Assembly (NCBI GenBank): GCA_964643895.1 | Contig: CAZXUE010000001.1 | Coordinates: forward strand, 1-64,000 | Direction: 5' to 3' | Origin: UBA7683 sp964643895 | GTDB taxonomy: Bacteria > Patescibacteriota > Saccharimonadia > Saccharimonadales > UBA7683 | DNA: 64,000 nucleotides | In this document: positions 41,565 to 50,799 of the stretch, piece after piece | Layout: every line of letters begins with the position of its first letter | Position numbering within the stretch: the first letter of the stretch is position 1 | Program-made: the position numbers and the translations under genes | Notes under the pieces: model-generated | The model's database searches: none | What the model was told of the DNA's origin: nothing | Seen by the model: the letters and a program-made list of their open reading frames with translations, nothing else

Positions 41565-44219
41565 ATGAAGAAAAACGACAAGAAAGCCGCAGCTGGCTCG
41601 ATCCGTAAGCCCTCGCATCGAAAAGGCGCCCACTCGGTCTATAGTAATCTCGCTACGAAAAAACGTGTAAAAGCTGATGCTAAATCACGTAAGAAGGCAG
41701 AATTCTTAGCCACCCTACCTAAATCCCGATTAAAGCGTGCTGCCTACCGGTTACATCCAAAACGATTCTTTAAGTACTGGTTCTCTAAGCAGGGTGCAAT
41801 TATGGCACTGAAGCTAACTGGCCTTGGGTTGGCTGCAGGGATTATCTTAATCTTAGCTGTCTTTGCTATCTTCCGGAAAGATCTTGCCATTGGTCCGGAT
41901 GAACTTACTAAACGTGTCCAGAGTCGCACCACTAAATTTTATGATCGCACAGGCCAGGTATTGCTCTATGAACTGTACAAAGATCAGCAACTCACTTTTG
42001 TAAAACCTGATCAGATCAATAACAACATGAAGTGGGCCACTGTTGCCATTGAAGATAAAGACTTTTACAAGCATGGTGGTTTTGATATTCGCGGGATTAT
42101 CCGTTCTGTATGGGTAAATGTAAGCGGTACTGGTAAGCAGGGAGCATCGACTATTACCCAACAGCTGGCTCGTAATGTAATTTTGGAGGACAATACGCGC
42201 TCGGGTATTGCAGGTTATACGAGAAAGCTCAAGGAGGTTATTCTTTCGATCGAACTAGAGCGCACGTATTCGAAAGATGAAATTCTTAATTTTTATCTGA
42301 ACTCAATTGGATATGGAGGAACTGCCTACGGAGTAGAATCTGCCGCGCAGCGCTATTTTGGCATCTCCGCGAAAGACTTAAGTATTGAGCAAGCCGCCTA
42401 TATTGCCGCCATCCCTCAATATCCCAGCCTTTACGATAGCAACAGTCCAAGCTTTGACCCCGAGGCTACGCTCGCACGTCAGCGCACAGTCATAGATTAC
42501 ATGCGGGACCAAGGTTATATTAAATCCAGCGATGCCAAAAATGCCAAAGAGGTTGATATTTTAGCAAGTATTAAGCCGCTCTCCAGTGAGCCGACTGCCA
42601 AAAAAGCACCTCACTTTGTAGACGAGCTCGTCAAACAACTTGAAGGTAAATATGGCGCTGATAACGTTCGCAAAGGTGGTTGGCGCGTTACCACCACGCT
42701 CGATTGGGACATGCAGCAAATTGCCGAAAAATCAGTTGCCGACAATATGAACGCTGTTGAAAGACAACGGGGTGATAACGCAGCTCTTGTGGCAGTTGAC
42801 GTACCAACAAACCAGGTCTTAACTCTTGTTGGCAGCCGCGATTACAAATATCCAGGCTTTGGCTCATACAATGCCGCAACTGCAAACTTACAACCAGGTT
42901 CGAGTCTGAAGCCGATAGTGTACAGCAAACTTTTTGAAGGAAACCAATATGGCCCAGGAAGCACATTGGCAGATGATAAAAAGTGCTGGGGTAGTTGGTG
43001 CCCTAACAACTTTGATAAAGGCTTCCGCGGCGGCATCTCTATCCGCCAGGCCTTGGCGGAATCTCGTAATATCCCCGCCATTAAGGCAGCTGAAGCCTCA
43101 GGCATGGCTTCAGTTATTGATCTTGCTAAAAACATGGGAGAAACTGGAATTGGATGCGGCGAGAGCTGTGATTCGCTCGGACTGGCTATCGGGAGTGGCA
43201 GCGTGAGATTAGATCAGCATACTGCTGCCTATGCGACACTCGCTCGCGGCGGTGTATCTAAACCCGAAACGTATGTGCTAAAAATTGAAAAATCAAACGG
43301 TGAAATTGTACAGGAATGGAAAGATAGTGCCGGCACCAAAACCATGGGTGAAAAGGGCGAGGAAATTTCATTCCTCATAAGCGATATTCTCGCTGACGAT
43401 AGATCGCGCCGCGTTACCTTCGGCAACCCTGTCGCCTTCAACCCACGAGGCGTTAAAGCAGCCGTGAAAACTGGTACGACCGATAACGCAAAAGACGGCT
43501 GGATGATGGGCTACTCGCCAAAACTTGCTGTTGGCATCTGGGTTGGCCGCTCAGACGGTACTGTCATGAATAGCACCACCCACCTTCAGACCGGACCAAT
43601 GTTTGGTGATTTTATGGCGCGTGCTCATGCCGAAGTCATGACGAAGCCACAATACGGCTACAAGGCTAATGAGTGGTTCACCAAACCTTCAGGCATTCAA
43701 ACAATCAGAGTTTCAGGCAGAAGCGACATGTTCCAATCATGGTATAAGAAGCCTCGCGAGGTAAACAAAGATTTTGTGATGGATAAGGTTTCGCGAAAAC
43801 TAGCAACTGACTGTACTCCACCAGCCGCCAGAGAGACTATTCAAGTTATGAGCGCTATCGACCCCGTTACCAACCAAGAAACCACCGGCACCCCGCCAGA
43901 AGGCTGGGACATCAAGAACAACGACGATGTACATCAGTGTGGTGTTGAGGCAGCCACAGGATTCACGCTTGGTGATGTGGGTGACCCCTCTCGCACGCGA
44001 ACCCTTAGCGTGAACTTTGCAAGTGGTCCAAATGCTCCTCAGACCGTGGAATTCATTGTGAATGGGCAGGTTATCAGCACGCAACCAGGTAGCGGCAGCA
44101 GCTATAGCACCTCCTACACTTTTCCGGGCCAAGGCACTTACACGATTCAAGTCCGTGTTACCGACAACCTCTACTATCAGTCCACCTCGTCATCTCGAAC
44201 CATCCAGATCACTAGTTAA
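41565..44219 (+). CDS. class A penicillin-binding protein (PBP1A-type)
   Basis: This bifunctional enzyme polymerises and crosslinks murein. The 884-residue product has a long basic cytoplasmic N-terminus (about 85 residues) and one membrane helix (LGLAAGIILILAVFAIF). The GT51 domain follows (ATVAIEDKDFYKHGGFDIRG with the catalytic Glu, GASTITQQLARN). The transpeptidase has SSLK, SRN and KTGT motifs. The C-terminal 90 residues look like an Ig-like fold. TACAAT ends 6 nt before the ATG, so the mRNA is probably leaderless. Confidence 0.95.
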   Translation: MKKNDKKAAAGSIRKPSHRKGAHSVYSNLATKKRVKADAKSRKKAEFLATLPKSRLKRAAYRLHPKRFFKYWFSKQGAIMALKLTGLGLAAGIILILAVFAIFRKDLAIGPDELTKRVQSRTTKFYDRTGQVLLYELYKDQQLTFVKPDQINNNMKWATVAIEDKDFYKHGGFDIRGIIRSVWVNVSGTGKQGASTITQQLARNVILEDNTRSGIAGYTRKLKEVILSIELERTYSKDEILNFYLNSIGYGGTAYGVESAAQRYFGISAKDLSIEQAAYIAAIPQYPSLYDSNSPSFDPEATLARQRTVIDYMRDQGYIKSSDAKNAKEVDILASIKPLSSEPTAKKAPHFVDELVKQLEGKYGADNVRKGGWRVTTTLDWDMQQIAEKSVADNMNAVERQRGDNAALVAVDVPTNQVLTLVGSRDYKYPGFGSYNAATANLQPGSSLKPIVYSKLFEGNQYGPGSTLADDKKCWGSWCPNNFDKGFRGGISIRQALAESRNIPAIKAAEASGMASVIDLAKNMGETGIGCGESCDSLGLAIGSGSVRLDQHTAAYATLARGGVSKPETYVLKIEKSNGEIVQEWKDSAGTKTMGEKGEEISFLISDILADDRSRRVTFGNPVAFNPRGVKAAVKTGTTDNAKDGWMMGYSPKLAVGIWVGRSDGTVMNSTTHLQTGPMFGDFMARAHAEVMTKPQYGYKANEWFTKPSGIQTIRVSGRSDMFQSWYKKPREVNKDFVMDKVSRKLATDCTPPAARETIQVMSAIDPVTNQETTGTPPEGWDIKNNDDVHQCGVEAATGFTLGDVGDPSRTRTLSVNFASGPNAPQTVEFIVNGQVISTQPGSGSSYSTSYTFPGQGTYTIQVRVTDNLYYQSTSSSRTIQITS

Positions 44220-44258
44220 CCGCAGCTTCACTAAGGAACGTTAAGCAAAAAAAACGAT

Positions 44259-44636
44259 ATGCTTACCGCCCTGAGAGGCAGCAAGCTATGCGTGCTATCA
44301 ACAATTTCGAATGAACAACCACAGTCAGCATTAGTGGCATTTGCAGAGGATGCTAGAGGAAATGTATATTTTCAGAGCCAGAAGCATTCGCGCAAAAATC
44401 AAAACATAAGTAAGAATTGTCGTGTATCTCTAGTGGTAGGCTGGGAGCTAGAAACGTTAATAACCCTACAATACGAAGGTGTTGCACAGAAAGTGATTCC
44501 GGGGCATATAGAACGAAGCAAGGAGCTGTTTCTAAAAAAGAAATCTCCCTCAACAATTGAGTATTTGAATCACCCAGACGCTGTGTTCTACGGTATTCAG
44601 ATTATTCTCAAAATACCGTGTGGGAAGTTACTTTGA
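44259..44636 (+). CDS. pyridoxamine 5'-phosphate oxidase-like FMN-binding protein
   Basis: The 125-residue product has the split-barrel pattern of PNPOx-like proteins: CVLSTISNEQPQSALVAFAE at the N-terminus, then VYFQSQKHSRKNQNISKN and SLVVGWE. The family binds FMN or F420 and has varied oxidase roles; none can be assigned here. It lies just after the PBP gene and its 3' end overlaps the convergent PIN-TRAM gene by 9 bp. Confidence 0.72.
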   Translation: MLTALRGSKLCVLSTISNEQPQSALVAFAEDARGNVYFQSQKHSRKNQNISKNCRVSLVVGWELETLITLQYEGVAQKVIPGHIERSKELFLKKKSPSTIEYLNHPDAVFYGIQIILKIPCGKLL

Positions 44637-45425
44637 ATTGATGGTAGCGATGAGTTTGTCTTCGGCGGTTTGTTTTTTAGGGAACGACGGTTTTCTTCTG
44701 GATTGTTTTTGCGATTTATGAATACTATCGGGCTTGATGGTTTCGGTCATTTTGGCGAACATCATGCGGCCGGCGGTTGTCTGGAGGTTGCGGGTGAACT
44801 CTACCTTGACGGTTTTGTTGCGAATACTGCCAGCGTTCTCTATTACTACGAGTGTACCGTCGGGCAGGTAACCGACGCCTTGGTTGCGCTCTTGGCCTTT
44901 ACCAACAATTTTGATTTCTGTTGTTTCCCCTGGGATGGTTGTTGGTCGCAGGTTTTGAGCTAATTCATTTACGTTGAGCACCCTCACCCCTTCAATTTCT
45001 GCAACTTTCAACAGGTTAAAATCGGTTGTAAAAAGCATCGCCCCTTGTTTGAGAGCCAACTTTACCAGCTTTTCATCAACTCCAGATTCAGATTTAATAT
45101 CATCACTGACGATACCCACGCTCACCTGTCGACTGTCTTGAAGGTCTTGTATTACTTGTAGCCCGTAGCGAGCTCGTTCACGCTTTAAATGATCTGCTTT
45201 ATCAGCCAGCAGCTGCAGCTCAGCAATCACGAACCGTGGAATAACAAGCTGTGTGGCCACGAAGCCAGAGCGAACAACCTCTAGCACCCGGCCATCCATG
45301 AGAGCACTAGTGTCGAGAAGAATACGATTTTTCGTACGATTGCTGGTGCGCGGCAGCAATCGCCATAGGATGATACTGCTTAAAGCAAAATTGAGTATTG
45401 TAATGATGGGTAATGCGTAATTCAT
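44628..45425 (-). CDS. PIN and TRAM domain protein (YacL-like)
   Basis: The 265-residue product has one N-terminal membrane helix (residues about 3-24) and a PIN domain starting ILLDTSALMDGRVLEVVRSG, with the conserved acidic residues (DTSALMD, TTDFNLLKVAE). A TRAM-like domain with LPDGTLVVIENA forms the C-terminal part. YacL relatives are membrane-anchored putative nucleases with RNA-binding tails. radA lies next upstream, the same pairing seen in Firmicutes. Confidence 0.87.
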   Translation of the reverse strand: MNYALPIITILNFALSSIILWRLLPRTSNRTKNRILLDTSALMDGRVLEVVRSGFVATQLVIPRFVIAELQLLADKADHLKRERARYGLQVIQDLQDSRQVSVGIVSDDIKSESGVDEKLVKLALKQGAMLFTTDFNLLKVAEIEGVRVLNVNELAQNLRPTTIPGETTEIKIVGKGQERNQGVGYLPDGTLVVIENAGSIRNKTVKVEFTRNLQTTAGRMMFAKMTETIKPDSIHKSQKQSRRKPSFPKKQTAEDKLIATINSK

Positions 45426-45486
45426 GATCTTCTAATACAATTATTATACTGGATTCTCGATCAGGTCGGGAATGAAAGAACGGATT

Positions 45487-46830
45487 TTATGCTTTCAGAT
45501 ACGTATTGAGAGCGTCCTTCAAAGATGAAACCGATGCCAAAATGGTTGATTTTGTATCAGATTTTGGCCCGACAGCTTTTTTAAATCCGAGATGTTTTAC
45601 CTCTTTTAGGCGCTGTTCGATGTTTGGCACATGGCGAACCTCTCCGGAAAGTCCAACTTCGCCAAACACCACTGCATCATCCTTCAGCTGCATACCTTTG
45701 GCAGCCGAGGCGATTGCCATACATACCGCTAAATCTGCCGCGGGCTCAGTAATTTTTATACCACCAACCACATTGATGTATACATCATGTTCGCTTAAAT
45801 CAAGCTTGGTACGACGGGTTAGCACTGCGGTAAGTAAGTTAAGGCGATTGAGATCAAATCCAGAGGCGGCCCGTTTTGGATACCCAAATGAAGTCCGATT
45901 TACCAAAGCCTGAATTTCTACCAGAATTGGCCTAGTACCTTCCATGGCAGCCATAACAATCGAGCCATCCGCCACTTGCCGCTCGGCTAAAAGCACGGCT
46001 GAAGGGTTACTTACCGGTTCCAAACCAGAGTCTTTCATATCGAATATGCCGACTTCAGCAGTTGAACCATAGCGGTTTTTTACCGCTCTGAGCACTTTGA
46101 ACCCACCATAGCGATCACCCTCCAAATTGAGCACCACGTCTACAAGATGTTCAAGCAACTTTGGCCCCGCTATATTTCCCTCTTTGGTAACATGGCCTAC
46201 TACTATCAGCGTCGTTCCGGACTGTTTTGCGGCTTGCGTGAGAAGATATGTGCTATTAGTAATTTGACTTACTGAGCCAGGCGCCGAGGCGACAGACTGG
46301 CAAGAGACAGTCTGAATTGAATCTACAATGACAACCTTATAACTACCCGTGAGAATGGTTTGTGCAATGTCATCACTGCTTGTTGAGCTAGCCAAAAGTA
46401 CTTTTTGATCTTTCGGTGTAATACGGCTTGCTCTCAGGCTTACCTGTTCCAAAGATTCTTCGCCGCTCACATACAGCACTTGCTGATTTTTAGAAAGTTG
46501 CGCCGCAAGCTGCATTAACAGCGTACTTTTACCAATGCCTGGCTGTCCGGCAATCAAGTTTACGCTGCCGGCGACAAACCCGCCGCCCAGCACGGTATCA
46601 ACATCTGGTACAGCAGTTTTTAATCGTTCTGATTTTTGTGATTTTTTTAATGCTCCGATTGGTGTTGCAGCCAGCTCATTACCTTTTACTGCGGCAAGTG
46701 CTGCATCTTTACTCAGCGGCAGCTCCTCCACCAAACTGTTCCAGGCCCCACAGTTACTACAGCGACCAGCCCACTTGCTGTGCCGCCCGCCACACTCCTG
46801 ACACACAAATTGTACCGAAGATTTTGCCAT
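45487..46830 (-). CDS. radA: DNA repair protein RadA
   Basis: RadA helps branch migration in recombination. The 447-residue product keeps the N-terminal C4 zinc finger (CQECGGRHSKWAGRCSNCGA), a RecA-like ATPase (Walker A GQPGIGKSTL, KNRYG motif) and a Lon-like C-terminal domain with GEVGLSGEVRHV. The intact zinc finger shows that zinc sites are not lost everywhere in this organism. Confidence 0.95.
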   Translation of the reverse strand: MAKSSVQFVCQECGGRHSKWAGRCSNCGAWNSLVEELPLSKDAALAAVKGNELAATPIGALKKSQKSERLKTAVPDVDTVLGGGFVAGSVNLIAGQPGIGKSTLLMQLAAQLSKNQQVLYVSGEESLEQVSLRASRITPKDQKVLLASSTSSDDIAQTILTGSYKVVIVDSIQTVSCQSVASAPGSVSQITNSTYLLTQAAKQSGTTLIVVGHVTKEGNIAGPKLLEHLVDVVLNLEGDRYGGFKVLRAVKNRYGSTAEVGIFDMKDSGLEPVSNPSAVLLAERQVADGSIVMAAMEGTRPILVEIQALVNRTSFGYPKRAASGFDLNRLNLLTAVLTRRTKLDLSEHDVYINVVGGIKITEPAADLAVCMAIASAAKGMQLKDDAVVFGEVGLSGEVRHVPNIEQRLKEVKHLGFKKAVGPKSDTKSTILASVSSLKDALNTYLKA

Positions 46831-46854
46831 GTATGCTTTTAGTATATCATCCGG

Positions 46855-47817
46855 CTACTGAATGGTCTGGTAACTGCTATCGAGCCCTTTAAGCAGATCG
46901 TTCTGAGTGGCCGCTAGCTCATTGCGCTCAGCTACAATAGAGTTGTAGATTGCGATAATCTCCTTCAGGATAGCTACGTCGTCATTAAATGTTCTCACAA
47001 GCTGGTTAAAGCCTGGCACCAGCTGATTATAGGCTTCGATATCCTCGGAAGATTGGAGCTGATTTAAGCGCGATCTCTGGTTCTCAATAACGCGTTGTTG
47101 GCTAGCCAAGGATGCTTCTTTTTGGTCTTTCTCTTGTTTTAGCTCAGCCAGTTTTGTGTCATATGTTTTAATCTGCGCCTCGATCTCGTTAAAGGTATCG
47201 GCATACTGCTGGGCATAGCGTACAATCTTAGCTCTATCTTTAAAATAACGTTGATAATGAGCTTCGAGCGAGGCGGGCAAGATTGCAATTTCGGTGCCTA
47301 AAATGGAGTGAAGCTCGTTATCAACCTGGTTAGGTTCTGATTTTTTATACTGATCAAGTGTGGCAATAAAACGCTCATCTTCAATTGCAGCTGCTGCTGT
47401 ACGAAGCTGCTGATTAAGCGCATTTTTTTCAGAAGGAGAGAGCCGTTCATACACCGCATGAAGCAACTCGTGAGCCGCAGTCACCTCCTGAACACCATCT
47501 AAGCGCTGGTCGGTGACATTATAGATATAAAATCTCTGCTTTGTGTAACACCCAAGCACAACGCTGTGCTCACGATGCACGCCGCCGCACGCCTGGTTAA
47601 ACTTTGTAGCATCCAACACTTCCGGCTGGCTTGCTTTATACAAAAATTGACCCTTATTTGTAAGGTTAAGACTTGGCATTAAGGCTGCGGCTTGCGATTG
47701 AAGCGGATTTTGATACACCACATACTGATCTTTCACATACTGGCGGTTAAGGTATACCCACCCCCCCATTGCCAGTAGTAACGTAATCCCAAACCCCGCG
47801 AATAGTCGACGTTTCAT
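46855..47817 (-). CDS. membrane-anchored zinc metallopeptidase-like protein with coiled coil
   Basis: I place the start at MKRRLFAGFGITLLLAMGG (47817); TACAAT ends 6 nt before it. The 320-residue product has one N-terminal membrane helix and an outside domain with an HExxH zinc motif in TAAHELLHAVYERLS (near residues 115-130). A long coiled coil (about 200-270) follows. The peptidase family is not clear. A role in the envelope is an inference. Confidence 0.72.
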   Translation of the reverse strand: MKRRLFAGFGITLLLAMGGWVYLNRQYVKDQYVVYQNPLQSQAAALMPSLNLTNKGQFLYKASQPEVLDATKFNQACGGVHREHSVVLGCYTKQRFYIYNVTDQRLDGVQEVTAAHELLHAVYERLSPSEKNALNQQLRTAAAAIEDERFIATLDQYKKSEPNQVDNELHSILGTEIAILPASLEAHYQRYFKDRAKIVRYAQQYADTFNEIEAQIKTYDTKLAELKQEKDQKEASLASQQRVIENQRSRLNQLQSSEDIEAYNQLVPGFNQLVRTFNDDVAILKEIIAIYNSIVAERNELAATQNDLLKGLDSSYQTIQ

Positions 47818-47919
47818 ACCGTTATTGTATATCAATACCCGGCCTCTTACTATCACCATTCTCAATCATAAGTGCACGGGTAAAATTAAGCCGGCATAAA
47901 AGAACCAGGGCAGCTGAGG

Positions 47920-50430
47920 CTACTTTGTTGTCGACTGACTGGCTCTAGACTTTGCGACAGCTTTGACCACTGGAGAAACAATGACTTTACCTTTTATGGC
48001 AGCGACATCAAAATGAGTTACTTCTGGAGAGAGTCCGGCAATCACTTCCTCGGCAATCTGGTCTTCAATCTCGTCTTGCAGCTCACGCCTCAAAGTTCTG
48101 ACACCACTTTGTGGTTTGTAACCTTTTTTGAGCAGCACCCGTTTGGCTTGCAACGAAACCCGAATACTAAGGTTATGCTCTTGCTCCAAGCGTTGGTTGA
48201 GCTCTTCAATCTGTAGATTGAGCACTTGCAGCGCCTCTTTGTTGGTCAGGGCACGAAAGATCACAACTTTATCGATACGGTTAATTAATTCTGGCCGCAT
48301 GGCGCTTTTGAGCTCTTCCATAACACGCTCTTTGTTGTCTTCGTGCAGTTCATCGAGATCAGACTGCTCGTCATCGTTACTCACACGGAACCCAAGGCTA
48401 GATTCTCGCTGCAACTGTTCCGCACCCACGTTTCCGGTCATAATAATAACCGTATTTGTGAAATCAACGGTTCGACCTTTTGCATCTGTCAAGACGCCGT
48501 CTTCCAATATCTGTAACAACATGTTAAATATATCGGGGTGTGCTTTTTCAATTTCGTCAAGCAAAATAAGACTATACGGGTTTCTGCGTACTTTGTCGGT
48601 CAATTGACCGCCTTCTTCGTACCCCACGTAGCCAGCAGGGGCGCCGACCAGCCGCGAGGCTGTGTGCCGTTCGGAAAACTCACTCATATCAATTTTTATC
48701 AAAGCATCACTGCGATCATATAGTTCACGAGCTAGCACGCGCGCCAGTTCAGTTTTACCTACACCGGAAGGACCTAAGAATACAAACGAGCCAATTGGGC
48801 GAGTGCGAGCACTGACGCCTGACCGATTACGGCGAATTGCCCGGGCAACTGCTTGCAAAGCCTCAGATTGGCCAATAACGTGCTTTGCCAGGGTCTTCTC
48901 TAAATTCATGAGGTAGCTAGCCTCTTTTTTAAGGATCTTCTGAGCTGGAATACCGGTAATGAGGGCTACCGCGCCTGCTAAATCTTGCTCTGTCATGATA
49001 AGACGACTACGGAACTTGCTACGTTGCTTTTCCAGCGTTTCCTCAAGCTCTGCAAGCCTTACTTTGTGCTTAGCAGCCACTTCAAAGTTCTCATGAATGA
49101 CCGCTTCTTCCATGCGATGACGATATAACTTAATTTCCTTCAAAAGTTTTCGTTGCGTTTCAGGCACATGCGAGCGTTCCACCCGAATATGAGCCGCCGT
49201 TTCATCAAGTAAATCAATCGCTTTGTCTGGCATGAACCGTTCTGCCATGTAGCGCTCGCTTAAACGAACTGTTTGTTCAATAATTGTATCATCAATGCCA
49301 ACGCCATGATGGGCCTCGTACTTTGCCTTAAGACCGCGCAAGATCGCAACCGTTTCCTCCACGCTTGGCGGCAATACTTGCACACTTTGAAAGCGCCTTT
49401 CTAGTGCAGCATCTTTTTCAATACTTTTTTGGTACTCGTCAATAGTTGTCGCACCGATAACCCTCATCGTGCCCCGAGCAAGTACCGGTTTTAAGATATT
49501 AGCGGCATCAAGCGCGCCTTCGGCGGCACCCGCACCAACTAGCAGGTGAATTTCATCGATAAAGACAATCACGTTACTATCGGCCGCAATTTCCTGCATG
49601 ATGGCTTTGAGACGCTCTTCAAACTCGCCACGATATTTGGTTCCGGCAATCATCCCTGCGAGGTCGAGCATAACAATACGTTTATCAAGTAGGTTTTCTG
49701 GGGCTTTTTCTTCAGCAATGCGTTGTGCCAAACCTTCAACAATTGCAGTTTTACCAACGCCCGGCTCTCCAATGAGTACAGGATTGTTTTTAGTGCGTCT
49801 TGAAAGAATGGTGATCACGCGCTGCAACTCTTTTGCTCGACCAATAACCGGATCCAACCGACCCGCTCTAGCTTCTTCGGTTAAATCTGTTCCGAAGAAC
49901 TCTAGTGCACTCTGAGCTTTTTTATTACGAGGTTTTTTGCCAGTTGCAGCCTCTTCATACTCAAAGCGCTGCTGGTTGAGATAGCCCTCAAGCTCTGAAG
50001 TTAAGTCATCAACGTTGATGTTCATATCACGCAGCAGTACATTTGCCCGCGCATTTTTCTGAATAAGAATACTGTAGAGAATATGTTCCGTACCGCAATA
50101 ATCTTGATTAAATTCTTTGGCTATCTCCCAGCTCGTTCGTAGAGTTAATTTAGCCGCCTCACTCAAGCCTTTGCCGCCAGCTAGGTTAATAACCAAGGCT
50201 TTCGGAGTTAGCTTCAGGGCGGTGCGTGCTCTATCGAGCGTTACACCTGATGTCTCTAAAAGTTTTGCACCAATTGAGCCATTTTGACTAAGAACCCCTA
50301 GTAGAATATGTTCCGTGCCAATATAAGCACTGCCGAAACCCCGAGCAATGCCTTCAGCATGCTGAAGGCTGTTCCGCGCGTTCTCCGTCAGCCGGTTTAA
50401 AAATTCCTGAAAATCTTTTGCCGAGTTCAT
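47920..50430 (-). CDS. clpC: ATP-dependent Clp protease ATPase subunit ClpC
   Basis: ClpC is the double-ring-half AAA+ unfoldase that feeds ClpP. The 836-residue product has two N-terminal Clp repeats (residues about 5-150) and AAA1 Walker A GEPGVGKTAIVEG. A short middle domain with a UVR-like region and AAA2 Walker A GPSGVGKTELAR follow. The last domain contains the ClpP-docking region. A perfect CIRCE lies before it. clpP (25407) has the same operator, so both parts of the protease should be induced together. Confidence 0.95.
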   Translation of the reverse strand: MNSAKDFQEFLNRLTENARNSLQHAEGIARGFGSAYIGTEHILLGVLSQNGSIGAKLLETSGVTLDRARTALKLTPKALVINLAGGKGLSEAAKLTLRTSWEIAKEFNQDYCGTEHILYSILIQKNARANVLLRDMNINVDDLTSELEGYLNQQRFEYEEAATGKKPRNKKAQSALEFFGTDLTEEARAGRLDPVIGRAKELQRVITILSRRTKNNPVLIGEPGVGKTAIVEGLAQRIAEEKAPENLLDKRIVMLDLAGMIAGTKYRGEFEERLKAIMQEIAADSNVIVFIDEIHLLVGAGAAEGALDAANILKPVLARGTMRVIGATTIDEYQKSIEKDAALERRFQSVQVLPPSVEETVAILRGLKAKYEAHHGVGIDDTIIEQTVRLSERYMAERFMPDKAIDLLDETAAHIRVERSHVPETQRKLLKEIKLYRHRMEEAVIHENFEVAAKHKVRLAELEETLEKQRSKFRSRLIMTEQDLAGAVALITGIPAQKILKKEASYLMNLEKTLAKHVIGQSEALQAVARAIRRNRSGVSARTRPIGSFVFLGPSGVGKTELARVLARELYDRSDALIKIDMSEFSERHTASRLVGAPAGYVGYEEGGQLTDKVRRNPYSLILLDEIEKAHPDIFNMLLQILEDGVLTDAKGRTVDFTNTVIIMTGNVGAEQLQRESSLGFRVSNDDEQSDLDELHEDNKERVMEELKSAMRPELINRIDKVVIFRALTNKEALQVLNLQIEELNQRLEQEHNLSIRVSLQAKRVLLKKGYKPQSGVRTLRRELQDEIEDQIAEEVIAGLSPEVTHFDVAAIKGKVIVSPVVKAVAKSRASQSTTK

Positions 50431-50446
50431 ACTCCCATTGTAGCAC

Positions 50447-50473
50447 TTAGCACTCCAAACACAAGAGTGCTAA
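50447..50473. promoter_or_regulatory. CIRCE operator (HrcA) of clpC
   Basis: TTAGCACTC, nine bases, GAGTGCTAA. It lies 16 bp upstream of the clpC ATG and covers the -35 box (TTGTGT); the -10 TACAAT (50437-50442) ends 6 nt before the ATG. The nine-base spacer differs from the clpP copy at one position. Confidence 0.93.
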
Positions 50474-50477
50474 TCCA

Positions 50478-50798
50478 TCAATCTCTCACGCACACGAAGC
50501 TGAATGATTGAGCACCATATTCATTACCACAACCCATACAATTATCTGTTACACCAACAACTCTTGTAGCTCCAACACCTCTTTGGAGGCTAATGTCCTC
50601 AGTCTCAAGACCGTACTCAGTGTGAACACATCAATCTTCACCTATATCTGGAACAAATACGTCATACTCGCCATCACGCGAGCCGTGTGTGATAGCAGCT
50701 GTCATAAGATCGCCGCAGTTATCTTGACAGAAATCAGGTATAGTCGTTTCGTTTTCCCAGTAGAGGCCTCCTGGCAGCAGCGGACAGCGCTCAGCCAT
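50478..50798 (-). CDS. cysteine-rich frame with an in-frame TGA, downstream of nusA
   Basis: A frame starts ATG at 50798, one base after the nusA stop and after GGGGAG. It reads 55 residues (MAERCPLLPGGLYWENETTI..., with DFCQDNCGDL) to a TGA at 50631-50633. The same frame stays open for 50 more codons to TGA at 50478-50480. That second part (CVHTEYGLETEDISLQRG, VTDNCMGCGNEYGAQSFSF) looks coding and has no start codon near its 5' end. Either a 105-residue protein is read through the TGA or a gene has been broken. Function unknown. Confidence 0.55.
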
Positions 50799-50799
50799 A

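Noticed and set aside
50631..50633. TGA recoded as glycine throughout, as in Gracilibacteria or SR1
   Set aside because: TGA is used as a true stop in rplX, rnhB and others in this window, and reading them as Gly would extend proteins beyond their families.
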